Shown here in pieces: positions 1-5,639 of a stretch of DNA of 36,565 nucleotides. The DNA is from an uncultured Prochlorococcus sp. (GTDB lineage: Bacteria; Cyanobacteriota; Cyanobacteriia; PCC-6307; Cyanobiaceae). Positions within the stretch are counted from its first letter, which is position 1, and each line of letters starts with the position of its first letter. Location: assembly GCA_902634795.1 (NCBI GenBank), contig CACPLK010000007.1, positions 1 through 36,565 on the forward strand, written 5' to 3'. Under the pieces are notes generated by a model, which saw nothing but the letters and a program-made list of their open reading frames with translations, had not been told where the DNA came from and searched no databases. The position numbers and the translations under genes were made by a program.

Positions 1-66
1 AAAGCGAATGATGAGACTCCTTCTCAATCTTTCAAGGAGCGCCTTAATCAAATAGATATGAAATAA
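1..66 (+). CDS. C-terminal end of a truncated upstream gene
   Basis: An open frame runs from the first base to a TAA at 64-66 and gives 21 residues ending in NQIDMK, polar and charged. The rest of the gene is outside the window, so the product cannot be identified. That this is a real gene end is an inference: the frame is open, and the stop is followed by a non-coding, hairpin-containing gap before the tRNA. It could be a chance frame. Confidence 0.45.
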   Translation, partial: KANDETPSQSFKERLNQIDMK

Positions 67-116
67 TTTTCTTTTGAATAATTTATATCGATTCATATGA
101 ACAGATATTAGAAAAA

Positions 117-139
117 ATATCAAAACTCATATTTGATAT
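117..139 (+). terminator. Hairpin downstream of the first gene end, weak terminator candidate
   Basis: ATATCAAA (117-124) and TTTGATAT (132-139) form a perfect 8-bp stem with a 7-nt loop, 50 bases after the first stop. The stem is AT-only except one pair and no clear T-run follows, so termination is only a guess. It also lies downstream of the minus-strand tRNA. Confidence 0.3.
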
Positions 140-187
140 AATTAAACATACACTATTATTTGGAAAGGATTTAATGTTGTAAATGAA

Positions 188-261
188 TGTCAGTGGAGAG
201 ACTTGAACTCTCGACCTCAGCGTTATGAATGCTGTGCTCTAACCGGCTGAGCTACACTGAC
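188..261 (-). tRNA. tRNA-Met (CAT), elongator type
   Basis: Read on the minus strand the 74 bases fold as a full cloverleaf. The acceptor arm GTCAGTG/CACTGAC has 7 perfect pairs with discriminator A. The D stem is GCTC/GAGC. The anticodon loop TTCATAA carries CAT, and the T arm GAGAG-TTCAAGT-CTCTC is perfect. The anticodon stem has four pairs plus an A/C mismatch next to the loop. CAT could be Met or lysidine-modified Ile. A paired first position argues against initiator Met, and the overall look is elongator Met. CCA is not encoded. No tRNA neighbours it. Confidence 0.93.
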
Positions 262-734
262 TGACTGATACCAATATCAATAACAGATTTACAATAGCTT
301 TTAAAAAGGTTATTTCCTTAAAAAAGAGCAATAAAATCTGATAGCAAAAGGTATACATTCATAATAATAATTCAGGATGGTCTTCTACGGAAGAAATCTT
401 TAGATCTATATTTTTTTGAGACCTATGAATACAACTAAGCAAAAAACTAGACCTTATAGGTCTAGTTTTGAATACAAGTCAACTGTTCTGTGGCCTATGG
501 CAGTTGATTACCAGAAAGTGTTTTTGAAAGAAATCCACCAGCCCTTCTATTGAGAACAGAAATAATAACCATATAATTATTCTTGGTTAAATTATTTTAT
601 TTTTGACTTGAAGTAAGCAATAAAACTCATATTGATTATTGATCTTGTAAACAAAAGAGAAAGAGAATATTAAAGAACTTAAGATGCTCTTTCTAATGTA
701 GTAAATATAAATAATTAAATTACTAGTTAACTTA
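262..734. other. 473-base gap without a convincing gene
   Basis: AT-rich spacer between tRNA-Met and the 63-aa ORF. The only clear structure is the hairpin at 443-469. A micro-ORF of 18 codons (497-553, starting MAVDYQKV) follows that hairpin but has no support beyond being open. The string GTATACATTCATAA near 351 recurs near 3238, which may be chance in such AT-rich DNA. Nothing else was seen. Confidence 0.5.
443..469 (+). terminator. Strong symmetric hairpin, possibly bidirectional terminator
   Basis: Bases 443-454 and 458-469 are perfect inverted copies: a 12-bp stem with core CTAGACC/GGTCTAG, A/T flanks, and a 3-nt TAT loop. The stem ends in AAAA on one side and TTTT on the other, so it could terminate in either direction. 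It lies upstream of the minus-strand tRNA start, so it would stop leftward transcription entering the tRNA or rightward transcripts from this spacer. Confidence 0.6.
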
Positions 735-926
735 ATGAGTAGTGATTACTTAAACGCATACCAGTCATTAGCTGATTATTCCAATAAAATTTCTTACACA
801 AAAATTTCAAAAGTATCCTACCTGTTAAAATTAAAGGCTCAATGTAATTCAATATCCGATTTAGATAAAAAGCACAAAGCATGGGGAGAAAGAATCTTAC
901 AAAGAAAAACTTTCATACATAAATAG
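735..926 (+). CDS. Small hypothetical protein, 63 aa
   Basis: Unrecognised. It encodes a basic, Lys/Tyr/Ser-rich soluble peptide starting MSSDYLNAYQ, with a likely helix around residues 20-50 (KISKVSYLLKLKAQCNSI). There is no signal peptide, membrane segment or Cys motif. ATG at 735 is the first start in the frame and no Shine-Dalgarno sequence precedes it, which is common in this genome type. It stands alone on the plus strand. The composition (an internal Trp, a Cys, balanced charges) looks protein-like, but at this length a chance ORF cannot be excluded. Confidence 0.5.
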   Translation: MSSDYLNAYQSLADYSNKISYTKISKVSYLLKLKAQCNSISDLDKKHKAWGERILQRKTFIHK

Positions 927-1052
927 TAACAGTGATTAATTATGTTATCTAAATTCAACGTAGGTAATGTCTTTCAATTTTACAATTATCTATTGATTTA
1001 TATTTTTAGCAATATTGTTGCCATCATTAAAAAACATTGCTATCAATAAAGT

Positions 1053-1105
1053 GAGGGTGATCGGAACATAATGAAGCTTCCCAAATATTAAGCTTCGTCA
1101 TCCTC
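1053..1105 (-). terminator. Nested hairpin just after the FMN oxidase-like gene
   Basis: An outer stem GAGGGTGA (1053-1060)/TCATCCTC (1098-1105), with one G-U pair, encloses an inner perfect 7-bp stem GAAGCTT (1073-1079)/AAGCTTC (1090-1096). It begins 7 bases after the minus-strand stop at 1112. On the minus strand a run of six T follows about 20 bases later (complement of 1029-1034). It is probably the 3' end structure of that transcript, though it is not a textbook terminator. Confidence 0.45.
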
Positions 1106-1111
1106 AATGAC

Positions 1112-1654
1112 TTATGGATTTATACGTTCCATAATCCATTCATTTTTAAGTATCCATCGTTTTCTTAGATGAATAGGTTTATGAAGGAGTAAATGATCAA
1201 CTTGAGTAATTTCAATCTTAATTAATGAAAAATTACTTGGAATTTCTTTGTTTTTTGTAAACTTTAGATCTTTTGTTGTTTTAACGGAATAATTTTCACC
1301 TGGACTTGGCCAACTCCACATAGCTTTATTTTCTTCACTTAATTGCTCCCAATGGCGTTGAATTTCCTTATTCATTTCTATATTTGCATTTCCTCGAAAC
1401 CTAAATTGGCATCTCGATCTTGCAAAAAGCCAACATATCTCAACATTATTATTTAAATATAATTCATGAGATTTTTGACTTCTGTTATCCGTATATATTT
1501 CCATTTCAAAGTTTTCAGTCCATCCTCTAAAAACTACTGTTCTTACTCTTGGACTTTTATCAAGTCCAATTGTTGCAAGTTGCATCCATCTAGAAGAATA
1601 AAATTTAGATTCTTTTCTCTGTAGAGAGCTAACATCAGTAAACCATGGAGGCAT
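1112..1654 (-). CDS. FMN-binding pyridoxamine-phosphate-oxidase-like protein (alr4036 type)
   Basis: This 180-aa protein has the split-barrel flavoprotein fold signature. The N-terminal stretch SSRWMQLATIGLDKSPRVRTVVFRGW (about residues 20-45) matches the first strands of the family. EIYTDNRSQKSHEL (53-66) carries the FMN-phosphate-binding Arg/Lys seen in PNPOx proteins. CRFRFRG-like strands follow at about 80-90, then the W-x-x-L-S motif region. Length matches the cyanobacterial alr4036-type group. The substrate of this group is not settled: true PdxH is longer and ends in a conserved R-L-x-P segment that I do not see, so I do not call it pdxH. The gene stands alone on the minus strand. Family assignment is confident; function is not. 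Confidence 0.8.
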   Translation of the reverse strand: MPPWFTDVSSLQRKESKFYSSRWMQLATIGLDKSPRVRTVVFRGWTENFEMEIYTDNRSQKSHELYLNNNVEICWLFARSRCQFRFRGNANIEMNKEIQRHWEQLSEENKAMWSWPSPGENYSVKTTKDLKFTKNKEIPSNFSLIKIEITQVDHLLLHKPIHLRKRWILKNEWIMERINP

Positions 1655-1784
1655 AACAATATTTATTTAATTTAAAAAAAGCATGCCAATACTAAAATAT
1701 ATTTGGGTATTTATAGAGTTAAAAGATAAATTAAAATATAGAATTAGAATAATACTTTTATATTTTTATTATAATTTAATATCT

Positions 1785-1925
1785 CTATGGCTCTTCATCT
1801 TCATTATTAACCCTAATTTCCACACCAACAAAAGTTGCAAATAAAACTATGAATAAGCCAAATATTGATTTCCATAATGAAATTTGAGTTGCTGGTTCAG
1901 GTGATTGAAACAAATCTAGAGTCAT
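1785..1925 (-). CDS. Small single-span membrane protein, 46 aa
   Basis: An ATG at 1925-1923 opens a 46-codon frame ending in TAG at 1787-1785. The peptide has a polar N-terminus (MTLDLFQSPEPATQ), one hydrophobic helix at about residues 17-35 (WKSIFGLFIVLFATFVGVEI) and an acidic tail ending NNEDEEP. This resembles the low-molecular-weight subunits of photosynthetic or NDH-1 complexes, but I cannot match it to a named one. It starts 14 bases after the stop of the 68-aa gene on the same strand, so the two are probably co-transcribed. The helix and charged tail argue for a real gene. Confidence 0.6.
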   Translation of the reverse strand: MTLDLFQSPEPATQISLWKSIFGLFIVLFATFVGVEIRVNNEDEEP

Positions 1926-1939
1926 AATTTTTTAAAAGT

Positions 1940-2146
1940 CTATTTATTCTCTTCCCAGTCTTCTTCTGCCTTATCAAGCATATCTTCAACGGTATTGTCA
2001 AAAGTCTCTGCTACAGACCTCAGCATTTTGGAAATAGTCTCATCTGGGCAAGCAAGATCTTTTTGTATACCTTCAGCGCAGTCCTTGATTTCTTCCCATG
2101 CATCTACCAGTACTTGCGAGTCTACTGGTTTCCATTCTTCTGTCAT
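1940..2146 (-). CDS. Small acidic hypothetical protein, 68 aa
   Basis: Unrecognised. A strongly acidic helical protein containing WEEIKDCAEGIQKDLACPDE (about 17-36) and ending DMLDKAEEDWEENK. It has two Cys about 10 residues apart and no membrane segment. A GGGGAA stretch about 8-13 bases upstream of the ATG may act as ribosome-binding site. Three Trp and steady amphipathic spacing support a real protein. It probably forms a two-gene unit with the membrane peptide downstream, and is divergent from the 61-aa gene at 2282. Confidence 0.65.
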   Translation of the reverse strand: MTEEWKPVDSQVLVDAWEEIKDCAEGIQKDLACPDETISKMLRSVAETFDNTVEDMLDKAEEDWEENK

Positions 2147-2198
2147 AGATAAATTCCCCGTTTAGAGTAGAAAATGGATTTTTCATGAACCATCAAAT

Positions 2199-2248
2199 TT
2201 TAGCTTTTACTTAGCTAAAGACTGTCTTGATTTCTTCATTTAAATGAA
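2199..2248. promoter_or_regulatory. Two palindromes in a divergent promoter region
   Basis: The 135-base gap between the divergent 68-aa (minus) and 61-aa (plus) genes holds TTTAGCT (2199-2205)/AGCTAAA (2213-2219), a 7-bp inverted repeat with a 7-nt gap. It also holds the perfectly self-complementary 14-mer TTCATTTAAATGAA (2235-2248). Position and symmetry suit a dimeric repressor site or overlapping promoters. This is inferred from symmetry only, and AT-rich DNA produces such palindromes by chance. Confidence 0.3.
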
Positions 2249-2281
2249 AGGTGTTAGCCCAACTGATAATTTCATACACAT

Positions 2282-2467
2282 ATGAATAATTCAATAGAAG
2301 AGATTCAGAAACTACGCGCAAAGACTGAGGCATCAAATAATTTGACTGCACAGTTTGAACAAGCTTCTGCACGACTAGAGGCAACACTCACAAGAAAAGA
2401 AATACAAAAGGTTAATGAGAAGTCGAAAAACCGTAATTTCATGTGTCAAGAAGTTTCAAACTTTTAA
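2282..2467 (+). CDS. Small coiled-coil protein, 61 aa (module copy 1)
   Basis: A helical, charged peptide. Residues 4-48 (IEEIQKLRAKTEAS onward) align without gaps to the 51-aa protein at 2929-3084, with 19 of 45 identical positions counted by eye. Shared positions include QKLR, the E/S/N/T spacing, LEA-L and the QKV-EK end. Spacing of Leu, Phe and Ala suggests a short coiled coil. The last 13 residues (NRNFMCQEVSNF) are absent from the other copy. It is followed after 59 bases by a 22-aa peptide gene and then a strong terminator, so the pair is probably one transcript. Conservation between the copies is good evidence that it is translated. Function unknown. Confidence 0.75.
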   Translation: MNNSIEEIQKLRAKTEASNNLTAQFEQASARLEATLTRKEIQKVNEKSKNRNFMCQEVSNF

Positions 2468-2526
2468 TTCTTATTTACGTATTTATAAACAGACCTATAA
2501 ATAAAGATAGAGACTAGATTTTTATC

Positions 2527-2595
2527 ATGCTTTTGCCTAAGCCAGTTAGACCTGTTGATTCTGAAAAGAAAGGAAAAGACCACATTAGTCATTAA
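2527..2595 (+). CDS. Micropeptide MLLPKPV type, 22 aa (module copy 1)
   Basis: ATG at 2527 to TAA at 2593-2595. The N-terminus MLLPKPVRPVDSEKK matches that of the 24-aa peptide at 3160 (MLLPKPVLPINNKDK): the first seven residues are identical, the Pro at position 9 is shared, and a Lys-rich tail follows. Codons differ between copies at several positions (TTG/TTA, AAG/AAA, CCA/CCT), which suggests selection on the peptide rather than recent DNA duplication. No clear Shine-Dalgarno. It is followed by the terminator at 2649. Function unknown. Confidence 0.6.
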   Translation: MLLPKPVRPVDSEKKGKDHISH

Positions 2596-2928
2596 ATTAA
2601 TCCAATTACTGATTTTCAAGTTATAGAATCATTGATTAGTAATTATTTAAGAACATAGATATATATTTATATCTATGTTCTTTTTTTATTTTTAATTTAT
2701 TCCATAAAATATTTCTCAGTTGCTATCTAACAAAATATAAAAAGGGTATTTCTTATATTATATTAAACAATTATCAATAGTATTTCCAGATTTATCAGCA
2801 GATTACGTTTTAAACTATTGACATCTAGAAAATCTTTGGCAAATTAGTGCTTGTGTTCTTCCGTCAATTTTTTACGTTAATTTTCTTTTGTTTGTTTAAG
2901 AAAAAAAATCAATCTTTTCATTTTCCCT
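2596..2928. other. 333-base gap between module copies
   Basis: This gap holds the strong terminator at 2649-2682. Further right, a consensus -35 hexamer TTGACA (2818-2823) lies about 105 bases before the second copy; the best -10 partner at 17-base spacing (AAATTA) is poor. No ORF was accepted here. Confidence 0.4.
2649..2690 (+). terminator. Rho-independent terminator of module copy 1
   Basis: Bases 2649-2663 and 2668-2682 form a perfect 15-bp stem (core GAACATAGAT) with a 4-nt loop. It runs directly into a T-run (2681-2687) and further T-rich sequence to 2693. It starts 53 bases after the stop of the 22-aa peptide. This is the clearest intrinsic terminator in the window, and it implies that the second module has its own promoter. 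Confidence 0.85.
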
Positions 2929-3084
2929 ATGAAAACTGCATATAAAGAACTTCAAAAGCTTAGATCAATGGCTGAGACCTCTTTGAATAAGACCGATGAG
3001 CTGCAGCAAGTTTTGGCTCATATAGAGGCCAGTCTTTCAAGTGCTCAATCACAAAAAGTATTAGAAAAGACTAACAAAAAATAA
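2929..3084 (+). CDS. Small coiled-coil protein, 51 aa (module copy 2)
   Basis: ATG at 2929 to TAA at 3082-3084. It is the paralogue of the 61-aa protein at 2282. It starts MKTAYKELQKLRSMAETS and ends QKVLEKTNKK, with the same heptad-like spacing (L-Q-K-L, E-L-Q-Q-V-L, I-E-A-S-L). It is helical, has no Cys and no membrane segment. A 75-base spacer separates it from the second MLLPKPV peptide, so order and strand match copy 1. No convincing Shine-Dalgarno sequence is present. Function unknown; the duplication is the main reason to accept the gene. Confidence 0.75.
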   Translation: MKTAYKELQKLRSMAETSLNKTDELQQVLAHIEASLSSAQSQKVLEKTNKK

Positions 3085-3159
3085 ATATCATTAAATCGTA
3101 TCAATAGCTGCAGATTTCAGGATAGAAACATATTAAAAAACTATAGTTATTTTTTTTAA

Positions 3160-3234
3160 ATGCTTTTACCTAAACCTGTTCTTCCAATAAATAATAAAGA
3201 TAAAAATAAAAAGTTTAAATTATTTAATACATAA
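3160..3234 (+). CDS. Micropeptide MLLPKPV type, 24 aa (module copy 2)
   Basis: ATG at 3160 to TAA at 3232-3234. It starts MLLPKPVLPINN and continues with a Lys/Asn-rich basic tail ending FKLFNT. The first seven residues are those of the peptide at 2527, and it occupies the same position after a coiled-coil protein gene. The ATG follows a run of eight T and AA, with no Shine-Dalgarno sequence. Unlike copy 1, no strong terminator follows. Confidence 0.6.
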   Translation: MLLPKPVLPINNKDKNKKFKLFNT

Positions 3235-3421
3235 TAGTATACATTCATAAAAATATGTTATTAACAAATTATTTATTAAGAAGTGTGGATATAATTCATA
3301 TTCTTTAAATACCTTATTATTTACGATTTATTTATTAACTATTAGTGCTGATATGAATTTGTATATTTATTTATTACCTAATTAATAGCAATCATAAAGA
3401 TAATAATAATTTATATTATTA

Positions 3422-3610
3422 TTAATGAATTATAAAATAATGTAGAACAAGAGAAAGCAAAATTCCTGTCCAGAGTCCCTTTAACCAACTTAAAACCAGC
3501 ATTTGATAATTACTTAAGCGAAAGTGATTTTGAATAGCAAGTGCGGCTCGTTTATCAAAACCTAGTAATGAATAGGTCTTTCCTTCTGAATTAAACAATT
3601 TTCTATTCAT
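3422..3610 (-). CDS. Small membrane protein, 62 aa
   Basis: Unrecognised. A polar N-terminal half (MNRKLFNSEGKTYSLLGFDKRAA, residues 1-23) with several basic residues is followed by an amphipathic stretch. One hydrophobic helix lies near the C-terminus (about 42-60, LKGLWTGILLSLVLHYFI). ATG at 3610 is the only good start. Residue make-up (two Trp, Gly-rich turns, positive-inside pattern) is typical of a real small cyanobacterial membrane protein. It stands alone on the minus strand. Confidence 0.6.
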   Translation of the reverse strand: MNRKLFNSEGKTYSLLGFDKRAALAIQNHFRLSNYQMLVLSWLKGLWTGILLSLVLHYFIIH

Positions 3611-3841
3611 TAATCTTTTATGTCTAAAATTATATTAGATCGTTACTTTCTATTGTTAATTTTATTTAATGAAAAAGTAACCATTTATTAATTCGACAGA
3701 GATATTTTCCCAATATCCAAGAAAGAAGGTTAACCGATCAAATTTAGAACACGCTTTAATGGATTATCACCAATAATAAGTTCATCATAAATTTTCTAAA
3801 AAAATACACTTGCATTCTGCTTGAATACATTAATCAAAAAA

Positions 3842-3982
3842 ATGAAACCCATTAATCAAGACAAGAAAAACAAGCAAAAGGAAAGAATATTATGTTTACT
3901 AGCAGAATTAAACTCCACACTTGACCTTTACTACGAGAACGCTATTAAAAGCGATGTTGCATCATTGAAAAATAAAATTTGA
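3842..3982 (+). CDS. Small helical hypothetical protein, 46 aa
   Basis: ATG at 3842 to TGA at 3980-3982. The basic head MKPINQDKKNKQKER precedes an amphipathic helix (ILCLLAELNSTLDLYYENAI, about 16-35) and a short tail. In size and layout it resembles the coiled-coil peptides at 2282 and 2929, but I cannot align it convincingly to them. No Shine-Dalgarno sequence. Residue composition is better than random AT-rich translation. Function unknown. Confidence 0.45.
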   Translation: MKPINQDKKNKQKERILCLLAELNSTLDLYYENAIKSDVASLKNKI

Positions 3983-4186
3983 TTCAAAATTATTTGAAAT
4001 AATTATTCCGATACACATATTTTTTTCTCTAGATTATTCTTACTTCTAATAAGTACTTGATATTTTGAATTTTGTTGTTATGTTCTTAGTATAGTTATTA
4101 TAATTCTAAATCAATCAAGTCAACTAGAGAACAAAAAACTTTTTCTCACAATTAAAAAAAGTATTTTTTTTACATTCCTTTCTATA

Positions 4187-4297
4187 ATGACCTGTAACTG
4201 TCAGCACTGCATTGAAATAAAGAAACAGATTGATAGAGCTGAACAAAGACAGGCATTCTTATTTAAAGCTAGGAGTTCTAAAGTCATTATTAAGTGA
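4187..4297 (+). CDS. Cys-rich micropeptide, 36 aa
   Basis: ATG at 4187 to TGA at 4295-4297. The N-terminus MTCNCQHCIEIKKQ has three Cys and a His in C-x-C-x-H-C spacing, followed by a basic helix (about 12-30) ending KVIIK. The cluster could bind a metal or form a disulphide, but three Cys plus His in six residues is not a named zinc motif. It ends 3 bases before the convergent 71-aa ORF. Its Cys density is unusual for an AT-rich chance frame. Confidence 0.45.
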   Translation: MTCNCQHCIEIKKQIDRAEQRQAFLFKARSSKVIIK

Positions 4298-4300
4298 AAA

Positions 4301-4516
4301 TTATTTATCATATGGGATAACAGGTATTTCTATTCTCATTGTCTTATTAGTAATTTTAGATTTATGATCATCTAGTGCATTTTCCCTCTCTGAGTTTCGA
4401 ACTCTGTGTTTGTCATTTCTTGCTTCAAGATTAACAAAAAAGAAATAAATAAATATTAGTAGAAAATAAGGTATAAGATTTCTTATATTTTTTAATATCA
4501 TTGATATTGAGTTCAT
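4301..4516 (-). CDS. Small membrane-anchored hypothetical protein, 71 aa
   Basis: Unrecognised. One very hydrophobic helix (about residues 14-30, LIPYFLLIFIYFFFVNL) is preceded by Lys/Asn/Arg and followed by a strongly charged region (about 31-60) and the tail IEIPVIPYDK. The start could be ATG at 4516 or the Met at position 6. No Shine-Dalgarno sequence. A poly-Phe/Ile helix can arise by chance in AT-rich DNA; the charged, low-hydrophobicity second half supports coding. Convergent with the Cys-rich peptide. Confidence 0.4.
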   Translation of the reverse strand: MNSISMILKNIRNLIPYFLLIFIYFFFVNLEARNDKHRVRNSERENALDDHKSKITNKTMRIEIPVIPYDK

Positions 4517-4829
4517 TATTTAGCGTTTAATTAATTGTTATTTTACTATAGATCGAATATTGTTTTATGAAAAGCTCTCTGGCTTTATTATCGTAAATAA
4601 AATATTATATCTTTAGTGACAATATTTCTGGATTAGTATTTCGGCATTCACCACTAGATTCTACACAAGTATTTTTTTAAAAAACTTACTTGAGTTAAAA
4701 AAGATGCAAAAAATAATGTAATTAGAAAATCGCAACAAAGAAATACAGATTTTAATATACTCCTTGTCCAAATAGATAGTCACACTTGAAGCTGATCTTG
4801 GTTAAGTTAATAGAAGAGGCTAATTACAG
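4517..4829. other. 313-base gap, no gene seen
   Basis: AT-rich spacer between a minus-strand and a plus-strand small gene, so it should hold two divergent promoters. I could not choose -35/-10 pairs with confidence. No strong hairpin or longer ORF is visible. Confidence 0.4.
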
Positions 4830-5036
4830 ATGTTTTTATTTGCTACTGCTTTGTTTTTTCCTGATTATGGAAATGCTGGAGTTCCTTGGGATTTATTACT
4901 TGTACACATTTATTTTTTTATAATATTTATTCCATTTGTTATCATATTTAATGCAGCAAAAAGTTCTGATCGTGAAAATCCAAACAGAATAAAAGATCAA
5001 AGCACTAGATATCCAGATTTACATCCACGTGCCTGA
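4830..5036 (+). CDS. Small membrane protein, 68 aa
   Basis: Unrecognised. The N-terminal segment MFLFATALFFPDYGNAG is followed by PWDLLLVHIYFFIIFIPFVIIFNAA, a clear membrane helix at about residues 19-43. A polar tail ends STRYPDLHPRA. The N-terminus may be a second short hydrophobic segment. ATG at 4830 fits the topology. The tail (Arg, Pro, His, Asp) is not what random AT-rich DNA gives, so I accept it. It is convergent with the 59-aa gene, 12 bases away. Confidence 0.6.
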   Translation: MFLFATALFFPDYGNAGVPWDLLLVHIYFFIIFIPFVIIFNAAKSSDRENPNRIKDQSTRYPDLHPRA

Positions 5037-5048
5037 ATTACCTTTATA

Positions 5049-5228
5049 TTAATTAATTTTATTTATATATAGTATCTCATAATTATTATTACTACTTTCA
5101 ATTGCATTAATCCATTCTCTAAATTCACTTTTAAGAGCCTCCTTATCCTGCCCTTCTAGTTTTGAAAGCCTCTTGAGCGCAGAGTCAATTGTCACCTCAC
5201 AGCTGCCAATTAAGCTTGTTTTGGACAT
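5049..5228 (-). CDS. Small hypothetical protein, 59 aa (divergent paralogue A)
   Basis: ATG at 5228-5226 to TAA at 5051-5049. The protein starts MSKTSLIGSCEVT and contains SALKRLSKLEGQDKEAL and SEFREWI. Over the 30 residues from EVT to EWI it matches the 61-aa protein encoded divergently at 5445 at 14 positions (EV, LKRL, L-G, EAL, E, EW), without gaps. That paralogy is the main evidence for translation. Likely an all-helical soluble protein. A 216-base promoter region separates the pair. Function unknown. Confidence 0.7.
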   Translation of the reverse strand: MSKTSLIGSCEVTIDSALKRLSKLEGQDKEALKSEFREWINAIESSNNNYEILYINKIN

Positions 5229-5444
5229 TTTAGTTTAATGAATGCATTCACCATAATTCTTTTATTAACAACTAGTAATTAGTAAATCCCGTAATTCTAA
5301 GCATTTTATATTATTTACTTTACTCACTTTTCAGGAAATAATCCAACAGTTTTAGGGTTTAGTTATGTGTTTTCAATTAAGTAATAAATGAAACTGAATT
5401 ATAATTGATAATGACATAAACTATATTAAATACATATTTCCTAC

Positions 5445-5630
5445 ATGTCTTCAAAGCAATCTGGAGCTTTACAGGCAGTCGAGGTAATGCTTAACGGATC
5501 TCTAAAACGTCTAAATAATTTGAAAGGAGATAACAGGGAGGCCCTTTATGATGAATATAAAGAATGGCTAGAGGTAGATGATAATAATGTAATTAATGAT
5601 GGAGTTTTATATTGTAACTATCTTGGATAA
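5445..5630 (+). CDS. Small hypothetical protein, 61 aa (divergent paralogue B)
   Basis: ATG at 5445, protein MSSKQSGALQAVEV..., with SLKRLNNLKGDNREAL, YKEWL and an acidic Asn-rich tail ending LYCNYLG. It is the paralogue of the 59-aa protein on the other strand (shared LKRL-x-x-L-x-G-x-x-x-EAL and EW). Both end near the motif LY. It ends 9 bases before the convergent trmL stop. Function unknown. Confidence 0.72.
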   Translation: MSSKQSGALQAVEVMLNGSLKRLNNLKGDNREALYDEYKEWLEVDDNNVINDGVLYCNYLG

Positions 5631-5639
5631 AATAAATAG

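Noticed and set aside
351-364. GTATACATTCATAA shared with about 3238-3251
   Set aside because: A single 14-base AT-rich match with unlike flanks; it could be chance.
497-553. 18-codon frame MAVDYQKV... after the hairpin at 443-469
   Set aside because: Too short, and there is no repeat or context to support translation.
942-1049. 35-codon open frame (MLSKFNVGNV...) with a hydrophobic middle, 15 bases after the 63-aa gene
   Set aside because: No ribosome-binding site and no paralogue; a hydrophobic frame is expected by chance in T-rich DNA. Possible, but unsupported.
3620-3691. 23-codon frame MSKIILDRYF...
   Set aside because: AT-rich chance frame with no start signal; it begins just upstream of a minus-strand gene start.
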